Assembly (NCBI GenBank): GCA_040377825.1
Contig: JBEINZ010000208.1
Coordinates: 1-5,515 of the forward strand
Reading direction: 5' to 3'
Length of the DNA stretch: 5,515 nt
Origin: JBEINZ01 sp040377825
Lineage (GTDB): Bacteria; Pseudomonadota; Alphaproteobacteria; Rhizobiales; Ancalomicrobiaceae
Position numbers and translations under genes: made by a program. Below the pieces are notes generated by a model. It saw nothing but the letters and a program-made list of their open reading frames with translations. It was not told the DNA's origin and did no database searches. Of the stretch, positions 1 through 5,124 are shown piece after piece (position 1 is the stretch's first letter; every line of letters begins with the position of its first letter).

Positions 1-9
1 AGATTTTTC

Positions 10-49
10 AATCTTTTCGGTCGGCAGTCTTATGACCGAACGCAAGATT
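10..49. repeat. Interrupted inverted repeat in the leader
   Basis: Two nested inverted-repeat blocks are visible. The inner arms TTCGGTC (16-22) and GACCGAA (34-40) are perfect complements around an 11-base centre. Outside them AATCTT (10-15) is the perfect complement of AAGATT (44-49), with an unpaired CGC (41-43) on the right side. As RNA this would form a 13-bp stem with a 3-base bulge. No T-run follows on the + strand, so it is a poor intrinsic terminator for an upstream gene read in this direction. It lies about 35 bases upstream of the candidate promoter, where a dimeric regulator could bind. Whether it is an operator or the end of an upstream transcript cannot be decided here. Confidence 0.5.
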
Positions 50-74
50 AATCGAGCGATCCTTTGATGAGCTG

Positions 75-108
75 TCGTCATTGATCTGTAAAATTATGGA
101 CCTATCGT
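75..108 (+). promoter_or_regulatory. Candidate promoter with Pho-box-like element
   Basis: Bases 75-92 read TCGTCAT-TGAT-CTGTAAA. Against the Pho-box consensus of two CTGTCAT-like 7-mers separated by 4 bases, each half matches at about 5 of 7 positions. Ten bases further on lies TATCGT (103-108), a 4-of-6 match to a -10 hexamer. This Pho-box-to-minus-10 spacing is the one known for PhoB-activated promoters. TTGATC (81-86) could alternatively serve as an ordinary -35 with a 16-base spacer to the same -10. Either reading would start the transcript near 115 and leave a leader of about 20 bases containing the ribosome binding site. The match is degenerate and made by eye; a phosphate-linked role fits the downstream phosphodiesterase but is inferred. 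Confidence 0.35.
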
Positions 109-135
109 CCGTCATCTTCTTCAGGGGGAAACATC

Positions 136-198
136 ATGCGATTCCTATCGATGAGCATTCTCGCGGCCGCGAGCCTTCTTGCCTCGCCGGTCATGGCT
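136..198 (+). other. Sec-type signal peptide of the binding protein
   Basis: Residues 1-21 contain one arginine near the N-terminus, a hydrophobic stretch rich in Leu, Ile and Ala, and end in V-M-A, which satisfies the -3/-1 rule for signal peptidase I. There is no cysteine at the +1 position and no lipobox, so a soluble periplasmic protein is expected and not a lipoprotein. No twin-arginine motif is present. Confidence 0.8.
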
Positions 199-1386
199 GT
201 CGAGCCGGTCGGCGCGCCGGACTTCAACATCAAGGCGACGGTTGATCTGCGCGCGGTGAGCGTTGAAAACTTCGAGAAGGTCCTGCTGCCGGTCGCCAAG
301 ACCCAGGGTTCTTTTGTTTTCTACGATTTCACCGAATCGTTCACGCCGCTGTTCGTCGATAACATCATCCCGCGCTTTGAGAAGAAGTACGGCATCAAGG
401 TGACCTACCGCTCGGTCAACGGCGAGCAGGCGATCCAGCAGTTGGTCGCCGCCAAGCAAGCCGGCCAGCCTTCGCCCGTTGATGCCTTCTTCATGCCGAA
501 CGGCCAGGCGCGTCTCGGCACCGAGTCCGGGATCATCGCCAATCTGCCGCTGAACACGATGTTGCCCTCCGCGCAGGATCTGAACCAGCTCGCCTCCACG
601 GTTTCGCGCGGCTTCAAGCATGGCGGCACCGTGGTGCCATTCCACCGCAATCAGACCGCGATCGGTTACGATACGCGCTTCGTCTCCGCCGAACAGGCGC
701 CGAAGTCGCTGCCGGAACTGCTCGCCTTCGCCAAGGCGAACCCGAAGAAGGTCGCGATCACCAACCCGACGCGCGGCGGATCGGGCCAGGGCATCCTGGA
801 AAGTGCCATTCTCGCGATGTCGACCAAGGAATGCCTCGCCCGCGCCTACGACTATACGCTGACGGCGGCCGACGCCGCGGCCTGGGCCGCCGGCCCGTGC
901 CTCAACCCGGCCCTCGACTATTTCAAGGCCTTGAAGCCCTTCGTCGAGTTCACCAACGGCAATACCGACACGCTGACCCTGATCGCCAACGGCCAAGCCA
1001 CGGTCGGCACGACCTGGGAAGACCAGACGCTCGACTTCATCGGCCGCGGCCTTCTGCCGCCGACCGTGCGCTCCCGCCTTCTGACCGAAGGCCAGGTCGG
1101 CGACGGCGACGGCGTCATGATCCCGGCCGGTTCGCAAAAGGTCGAGGCGGCGCTGCTCTTCGTCGACTTCATTCTGTCGGATGAGATCCAGCTCTTGAAG
1201 CTCAGCCTCAACGGCTCGCGTTCGGCTCGCACCAAGCTCGACATTGCCGGCGCGCTGAAGCCGGAACTGGTCGAGCGCCTCGTTCCCGCGGATCAGTATG
1301 CCTCGCTCACCCGGCCGCGCATTGTCGGCGTGCTGACGAGCGAGGCCGGCAAGCGCTTCGTCACTGAAATCCTCCAGATGCCCTGA
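136..1386 (+). CDS. Periplasmic solute-binding protein of ABC importer
   Basis: This 416-residue protein is the extracytoplasmic receptor of the importer encoded downstream. The start is supported by GGGGGAA (124-130) 5 bases upstream and by a signal peptide beginning at residue 1: a short basic start, a hydrophobic core (about 8-19) and a probable cleavage site VMA|VEP after residue 21. A segment of about 36 residues follows before the first typical lobe strand, FVFYDFTESF, at about residue 60. The pattern FTPLFVDNIIPRFEKKYGIKVTY, the NPTRGGSGQG loop (210-219) and a C-terminal helical lobe resemble family 1 binding proteins of the polyamine/iron/thiamine type. The paired tyrosines that bind iron in FbpA-like proteins were not recognised, so ferric iron is not favoured. 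The only two cysteines (C233, C255) could form a periplasmic disulfide. The substrate is not evident from the sequence; the cytoplasmic phosphodiesterase in the same cluster suggests a phosphate ester. Family assignment is firm, specificity is not. Confidence 0.9.
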   Translation: MRFLSMSILAAASLLASPVMAVEPVGAPDFNIKATVDLRAVSVENFEKVLLPVAKTQGSFVFYDFTESFTPLFVDNIIPRFEKKYGIKVTYRSVNGEQAIQQLVAAKQAGQPSPVDAFFMPNGQARLGTESGIIANLPLNTMLPSAQDLNQLASTVSRGFKHGGTVVPFHRNQTAIGYDTRFVSAEQAPKSLPELLAFAKANPKKVAITNPTRGGSGQGILESAILAMSTKECLARAYDYTLTAADAAAWAAGPCLNPALDYFKALKPFVEFTNGNTDTLTLIANGQATVGTTWEDQTLDFIGRGLLPPTVRSRLLTEGQVGDGDGVMIPAGSQKVEAALLFVDFILSDEIQLLKLSLNGSRSARTKLDIAGALKPELVERLVPADQYASLTRPRIVGVLTSEAGKRFVTEILQMP

Positions 1387-1400
1387 TCCACGTCATCGGA

Positions 1401-1433
1401 GCCCGGGTCGTCAAGATCCGGGCCCTTTTGTTT
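1401..1433 (+). terminator. Intra-operon terminator-like hairpin
   Basis: GCCCGGGT (1401-1408) pairs with ATCCGGGC (1416-1423) across a 7-base loop, with a single G-U wobble. CC and then TTTTGTTT (1426-1433) follow directly. This is the form of a Rho-independent terminator. It lies 15 bases after the stop codon of the binding-protein gene and 36 bases before the ATPase start. No convincing promoter fits in the remaining gap, so partial read-through is likely. Such hairpins between a binding-protein gene and its transporter genes commonly keep the receptor in excess, by termination or by protecting the upstream mRNA 3' end. Confidence 0.7.
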
Positions 1434-1468
1434 ATGCGGCAAAGTTTCCCGCCCGGAGTTCTCGGCCC

Positions 1469-2482
1469 ATGGCCAATATCAATGTGACTGGCTTGGCCAA
1501 GGCGTTCGGAAGCGTGATGGCGGTCGACGATTTCAATCTGTCGGTCGAAAACGGCGAGTTCGTCGCGCTGCTCGGTCCTTCCGGGTGCGGCAAAACGACG
1601 GTCATGCGTTTGATCGCGGGCATTGCCGAGCCCGGCCGCGGCCAGATCGTTATCGGCGGCCGCGACATGGCCAACTTGCCGCCCGAGCGGCGCAATGTCG
1701 GCCTTGTGTTTCAATCCTACGCGCTGTTTCCTCATATGACGGTCGCCGGCAATGTCGGCTTCGGGCTTAAGATGCGCGGCGTGCGCGGGTCGGAAGCCGA
1801 CAAGCGCGTCGCCGACGCGCTCGCGTTGGTCGACCTCGGCGGCTACGGCATGCGCTATCCGCGGCAGCTTTCGGGCGGTCAGCAGCAACGCGTGGCGCTC
1901 GCCCGCGCTCTCGCCTTTCAACCTGATGTCCTGTTGCTCGACGAGCCGCTTTCCAATCTTGATGCCAAACTCCGCCAAGGATTGCGCGAGGAACTGCGGG
2001 CGCTTCTGCGCCGGCTCGGCATCACCTCGATTTACGTGACGCACGATCAGGAAGAAGCGATCGCGCTCGCCGACCGGATCGTCGTCATGAATGCCGGTCG
2101 GATCGTGGAAATCGGCGCGCCGGAGGCACTTTATCGCACGCCGAGGACGCGTTTCGCCGCTGAATTTCTCGGCCACTCCAATCTTATTGCGCTGACTGTG
2201 GATGGCGGCGGTCTTCGCTTGCCGTGGGGGGCTTTGTTCGTGGCGCCGGCCGATGCCCGCATGCTGTGCGTCCGGCCGGAAGAGCTGTTGCTCGCGGCCG
2301 ATCCGAACGGGCCGGGTCGCGTCGTGGAGTCGACGTTCCTCGGCAGTGACACGATCCATCGCGTCGAGATCGCCGGGTGCCATTTGAAGGTTCGCCAAAG
2401 CGGACGGTCGGCCGAACCGCTGGCCGCGGGCACAACGGTCTCCATCCGGGTCCCCGCCGACGCCCACCTTCTGGCGGCTTGA
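1469..2482 (+). CDS. ABC importer ATP-binding subunit (PotA/FbpC/UgpC-like)
   Basis: This 337-residue protein hydrolyses ATP to power the importer on the cytoplasmic face of the inner membrane. All nucleotide-binding motifs are intact: Walker A GPSGCGKT (36-43), Q-loop Q82 in FQSYALFPH, signature LSGGQ (134-138), Walker B VLLLDEP (154-160), D-loop SNLD (162-165) and H-loop H192 in THDQEEA. The segment from about residue 240 onward is a C-terminal TOBE-like regulatory domain, as in the PotA/MalK/UgpC group; it is rather short, which explains a total length slightly under the usual 350-370. GGAG (1455-1458) sits 10 bases before the ATG. It lies downstream of a terminator-like hairpin and 4 bases before the first permease gene, so it is translationally linked to that gene. 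The TOBE domain often contacts substrate or regulator but gives no readable specificity here. Confidence 0.95.
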   Translation: MANINVTGLAKAFGSVMAVDDFNLSVENGEFVALLGPSGCGKTTVMRLIAGIAEPGRGQIVIGGRDMANLPPERRNVGLVFQSYALFPHMTVAGNVGFGLKMRGVRGSEADKRVADALALVDLGGYGMRYPRQLSGGQQQRVALARALAFQPDVLLLDEPLSNLDAKLRQGLREELRALLRRLGITSIYVTHDQEEAIALADRIVVMNAGRIVEIGAPEALYRTPRTRFAAEFLGHSNLIALTVDGGGLRLPWGALFVAPADARMLCVRPEELLLAADPNGPGRVVESTFLGSDTIHRVEIAGCHLKVRQSGRSAEPLAAGTTVSIRVPADAHLLAA

Positions 2483-2486
2483 CGCG

Positions 2487-3347
2487 ATGATCCCTGGCAA
2501 ACTTGCGCTTCCGTTCCTTCTCCTCCCCGGGGTCGGGTTCCTCGTTGTCTTCTTCGGCACGCCGCTGGTTCTTGCCGTGTTTTCGAGCTTCGGCATCGGC
2601 GTGATCGGGACCAACGCGAGCGGGCTTACGCTGGCGCATTACACCGAATTGGTCACGACCCGCGCCTACCGCGATGGGCTGTGGTTTTCGATCTATCTCG
2701 CCGTTGTTTCGACCCTGGTCAGCCTCGCGATCAGCATGCCGCTCGCCGTGGCGCTTCGGGGCGAGTTTCCGGGCAAGCGGCTTTTCCAGATGCTGTACAA
2801 AATGCCGCTTGTCGTGCCGACCGTCGTCGCGGCCTTTTTCGTGATGCTGTTTCTTGATCGCGGCGGCATGGTTTCGCGCGTTCTATTGCCTTGGGGGATC
2901 GAGGTCCCGCGCATGGTGCGTGATCCCTGGGCGATCGGCGTCATCACCGCGATGACGTGGAAGGCCGCGCCTTTCATGACGCTGATTATCGCCGGCGCGG
3001 TCGCGTCGATCCCGGATGATCTGCGCCATGCCGCGCGCACGCTCGGCGCCTCGCCGGCAACGGTTTTTCTGCGGGTCGACGTGCCGCTGGCGCTGCCCGG
3101 CATCACCGCCGCCACGCTTTTGACCTTTATCGGCTCGCTCGGCGCCTTCGCGATCCCCAATCTGCTCGGGCCGATTTATCCGCAGCCTTTGGCGATCCAC
3201 ATGTACACCAACGCGTTCGAGCAGAACAAATGGGGCCTTGTCGCTGCGATGGGCACGATCCTGTCGTTGACGGCCTGTCTCGTGCTCATCGTCTACTACC
3301 GCGCCACGCGCTCCATGCGCGACGCCTTCGGCGGAGAAGTGCGATGA
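2487..3347 (+). CDS. ABC importer permease subunit 1 (PotB-like)
   Basis: This 286-residue inner-membrane protein forms half of the translocation channel. Hydrophobic segments near residues 8-34, 66-90, 104-124, 148-170, 203-228 and 250-271 give about six transmembrane helices, as expected for the family. The cytoplasmic coupling loop that docks on the ATPase is the EAA-type motif at about 180-205 (RHAARTLGASPA, then VPLALPG). In it the usual initial Glu is His181. The gene begins 4 bases after the ATPase stop and its last bases overlap the next start, so the three transporter genes are tightly coupled. It belongs to the binding-protein-dependent transport inner-membrane group found in polyamine, iron, thiamine and phosphonate importers; the sequence alone does not identify the solute. 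Confidence 0.92.
   Translation: MIPGKLALPFLLLPGVGFLVVFFGTPLVLAVFSSFGIGVIGTNASGLTLAHYTELVTTRAYRDGLWFSIYLAVVSTLVSLAISMPLAVALRGEFPGKRLFQMLYKMPLVVPTVVAAFFVMLFLDRGGMVSRVLLPWGIEVPRMVRDPWAIGVITAMTWKAAPFMTLIIAGAVASIPDDLRHAARTLGASPATVFLRVDVPLALPGITAATLLTFIGSLGAFAIPNLLGPIYPQPLAIHMYTNAFEQNKWGLVAAMGTILSLTACLVLIVYYRATRSMRDAFGGEVR
3030..3058 (+). repeat. 29-bp direct repeat, copy 1 (permease 1 coupling loop)
   Basis: These 29 bases are identical to 3842-3870. They are in the same reading frame and encode AARTLGASPA of the ATPase-contacting loop (codons 182-191). Surrounding permease DNA is clearly diverged, so identity at third codon positions stands out. Strong protein constraint combined with biased codon use may suffice; local gene conversion between the two permease genes is an alternative. 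Confidence 0.85.
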
Positions 3348-4165
3348 GGGCCGACCGGTGGCTTTCGATCGGGCTTTATCTGGCGCTCGCGCTGCTGTTG
3401 CTCTTGCCGATGGCGATCGGGTTCTTGTGGTCCTTGGTCGATCCGCGCGTTGGCTGGTTCGCGCCGGATCTCTATCCGAAGTCCGTATCGCTGTTTCATT
3501 GGACGCGCGCGCTGGCCGATCGCGGCCTAGTCGAAACCATCTTCACCAGCGTATTCATCTCCGTCATCGTAACCGCGCTATCGGCAATTCTAGCATTGCC
3601 GACCGCCTATGCGCTGGCGAAAGTGCCGTTCAGGGGCAAGCGCTTCGTCGAACTGTTCGTTCTGGCGCCGCTCATCGTGCCGGGATTGATCGTCGGCGTC
3701 GGGGTCGGCGTGCTCTTCCTGCGCGCCGGGCTTGCCTATTCGATCCTCGGGGTCGTGCTGGTGCAGACGATCGGCACCTTGCCCTTCATGATCCGTGTGC
3801 TGGCCTCCGCGCTGGAGGCGATCCCCAACGATCTCATCCACGCCGCGCGCACGCTCGGCGCCTCGCCGGCGACAGTTGCGTGGTACATCGTCGTGCCCTT
3901 GGCTTGGCCGGGCTTCGTGGCGGGCGGCCTCCTGTCCTTCATCTCCTCGTTCGAGGAATTCGAGAAGACTTTCATCGTCGGCTCGCCGGTCATCCAGACC
4001 CTGACGATCAAGCTCTGGGGGACGCTCGGCGGGCAGGTCATCATCTTCCCGAATGCCTCCATCGTGACCTTCATCCTGCTCGTCCCCGTTCTCGTCGTCT
4101 TCTTCCTCGCCGAACGCGCGATGCGCAACGAACGCGCGCTCGCCGCCGGCATGGGCAAGCTCTGA
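3344..4165 (+). CDS. ABC importer permease subunit 2 (PotC-like)
   Basis: This 273-residue inner-membrane protein is the second channel half. The start at 3344 is preferred over an in-frame upstream ATG at 3230: it overlaps the previous stop as ATGA, has GGAG (3333-3336) 7 bases upstream, and gives a protein that begins directly with a short basic stretch and a hydrophobic helix (residues 8-30). The upstream extension would be arginine-rich and lies over permease 1 coding sequence. About six hydrophobic helices are seen. The EAA-type loop lies at about 163-190 (HAARTLGASPA, then VPLAWPG), again with His (H166) in the first position. FEEFEKTFIVG near 203-214 is typical of the second permease of iron/polyamine-type systems. 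A 35-base gap separates it from the phosphodiesterase gene, probably in the same transcript. Confidence 0.92.
   Translation: MRADRWLSIGLYLALALLLLLPMAIGFLWSLVDPRVGWFAPDLYPKSVSLFHWTRALADRGLVETIFTSVFISVIVTALSAILALPTAYALAKVPFRGKRFVELFVLAPLIVPGLIVGVGVGVLFLRAGLAYSILGVVLVQTIGTLPFMIRVLASALEAIPNDLIHAARTLGASPATVAWYIVVPLAWPGFVAGGLLSFISSFEEFEKTFIVGSPVIQTLTIKLWGTLGGQVIIFPNASIVTFILLVPVLVVFFLAERAMRNERALAAGMGKL
3842..3870 (+). repeat. 29-bp direct repeat, copy 2 (permease 2 coupling loop)
   Basis: This is the second perfect copy of the repeat at 3030-3058, encoding AARTLGASPA at codons 167-176 of permease 2. The codon just before it is also His in both genes (CAT against CAC). Flanking bases diverge quickly on both sides. 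Confidence 0.85.
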
Positions 4166-4200
4166 CCTCGTTCCAATCATTTCACGCCAAGAGGAACCCC

Positions 4201-4995
4201 ATGCGCTGGCTTTATTCCGAAAACAACAAGACGCTCGTCTGCGGCCATCGCGGCCATTCCATCGCGACACCGGAGAACACGCTCGCCGCGCTGACAGCGA
4301 CGAAAACGTACGGCGGCGAGACGGCGGAGATCGACACGTTGCTCACCGCCGACGGCGAGATCATCCTGCTGCACGACCAGTTCCTCGACCGCACGACGGA
4401 CGGCAAGGGTCTCGCCGACAGGATGGACCTCGCCGGGATCCGCGCGCTCGACGCCGGGAGCTGGTTCGACCCGCGCTTTGCCGGCGAGCGGGTTCCGACC
4501 CTTGCCGAGGCGATCGATCATGCGGCGGCGATCGACATCGCGCTCGTCGTGGAGATCAAGGAGCGCCGGCGGCTTGACGTTTTTGCCGAGCGCCTCGCAA
4601 AGGTGCTGGCGGAGACCGGCGGCGCTGACCGCGTGATCATCATCTCGTTTGATCACGTCCTGCTGCGCGAAATGAAAGCAGCGATTCCGGGCATCCAAAC
4701 CGAGGGCATTACGCAGGTCCGGCACGCGGATTTCGTCCAGGTCGCGCGTTCGGCTCAGCTCGATTCCCTCTCCGTCGAGATGCTGAGGTTCCACCCGGAC
4801 GATGCGCGCGCGCTGCATGCGGCGGGCATCGCCATTCGCTGCCATTTGCCGCGTCCGGCGGTGTTCGAACAATATCTTGCCCAGGGAATCGATTTGGCCA
4901 AGCCCGTCGCCGGCTGGTTCGCCGAGGGACTGATGGATTCCGTGTCCGGCGACGATGTTGGCTGGCTTGCGGATTTCCGCGCCAGGGTTGCTTGA
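4201..4995 (+). CDS. Cytoplasmic glycerophosphodiester phosphodiesterase (UgpQ-like)
   Basis: This 264-residue enzyme is expected to hydrolyse glycerophosphodiesters to glycerol 3-phosphate and an alcohol, using a TIM-barrel fold and a divalent metal. The family hallmarks are GHRG (15-18) followed by PENT (24-27), E43-x-D45 and H58-D59 before LDRTTDG (62-68), then E118-I-K120 and ISFD (148-151). By comparison with known family members E43, D45 and E118 bind metal and H16 and H58 act in catalysis. No signal peptide is seen, so it should work in the cytoplasm on imported substrate, like UgpQ. The ATG at 4201 has GAGGAA (4191-4196) just upstream; the reading frame stays open far upstream, but that part overlaps permease 2 and is not translated. 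The C-terminus (IRCHLP at 212-217, then GIDLAKPVAGWF at 229-240) lacks the usual VNxW and GVDGIITDxP patterns, so substrate preference may differ from classical glycerophosphodiesters. Confidence 0.9.
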   Translation: MRWLYSENNKTLVCGHRGHSIATPENTLAALTATKTYGGETAEIDTLLTADGEIILLHDQFLDRTTDGKGLADRMDLAGIRALDAGSWFDPRFAGERVPTLAEAIDHAAAIDIALVVEIKERRRLDVFAERLAKVLAETGGADRVIIISFDHVLLREMKAAIPGIQTEGITQVRHADFVQVARSAQLDSLSVEMLRFHPDDARALHAAGIAIRCHLPRPAVFEQYLAQGIDLAKPVAGWFAEGLMDSVSGDDVGWLADFRARVA

Positions 4996-5001
4996 GGCTT
5001 A

Positions 5002-5034
5002 CGGCCGCGCCGCGAGCGATAGGCGGCGCGGCCG
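5002..5034 (+). terminator. Strong GC hairpin, probable operon terminator
   Basis: CGGCCGCGCCGC (5002-5013) and its exact complement (5023-5034) form a perfect 12-bp stem around a 9-base loop, starting 6 bases after the phosphodiesterase stop codon. Only a short ATTT follows, so the T-run is weak. The position and stability suit termination or 3'-end protection of the transporter-phosphodiesterase transcript. Confidence 0.65.
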
Positions 5035-5036
5035 AT

Positions 5037-5064
5037 TTGCCATCCCCGACCGTGTCGAGATACC
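5037..5064 (+). promoter_or_regulatory. aroQ: Weak candidate promoter for aroQ
   Basis: TTGCCA (5037-5042) matches the -35 consensus at 5 of 6 positions. After a 16-base spacer GATACC (5059-5064) matches the -10 hexamer at only 3 of 6. It lies directly after the hairpin that closes the upstream unit, where a separate aroQ promoter would be expected. The assignment is tentative. Confidence 0.25.
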
Positions 5065-5096
5065 GTCTGAGCTCACGTTTGCGAGCCGGGGGCCTT

Positions 5097-5112
5097 TCGA
5101 GGCGCGCCTCGA
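5097..5112. repeat. Perfect 16-bp palindrome before aroQ
   Basis: TCGAGGCGCGCCTCGA equals its own reverse complement. It ends 2 bases before the GGGGGA ribosome binding site (5115-5120) of aroQ. It could be an operator for a dimeric regulator. As a palindrome without a loop it could form only a shortened hairpin in RNA. Chance is possible in such GC-rich DNA. Confidence 0.5.
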
Positions 5113-5124
5113 TCGGGGGAAATC

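Noticed and set aside
64..94. Alternative promoter TTGATG (64-69) with TAAAAT (89-94)
   Set aside because: The hexamers look reasonable but the 19-base spacer is longer than the usual 16-18, so the TATCGT arrangement was preferred. It remains a possible second choice.
145..1137. 330-codon open frame on the minus strand across the binding-protein gene
   Set aside because: It mirrors the coding frame of the binding protein, shows an Arg/Gly-rich low-information composition and has no known motif.
136..1386. Ferric-iron binding protein annotation
   Set aside because: The adjacent tyrosine iron ligands typical of FbpA-like proteins were not recognised, and the cluster includes a phosphodiesterase and no iron-related gene.
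1361..2614. 417-codon open frame on the minus strand across the ATPase gene
   Set aside because: It is antisense to a gene with every ABC ATPase motif intact, its product is rich in Arg, Ala and Gly with no recognisable domain, and long antisense frames are expected from GC-biased codon use.
3230..3343. Upstream in-frame start for permease 2
   Set aside because: It would overlap permease 1 by more than 100 bases and add an Arg/His-rich stretch. The ATGA overlap start at 3344 has a good ribosome binding site and leads directly into a membrane helix.
3590..4270. 226-codon open frame on the minus strand across permease 2
   Set aside because: Its composition is rich in charged residues with no domain, and it lies antisense to a clear permease gene, so it is a shadow of codon bias.
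3358..4995. A 545-residue fusion of an N-terminal region to the phosphodiesterase
   Set aside because: The first 281 codons overlap permease 2 in another frame and give an Arg-rich sequence. The family fold begins at the ATG at 4201, which has its own ribosome binding site.
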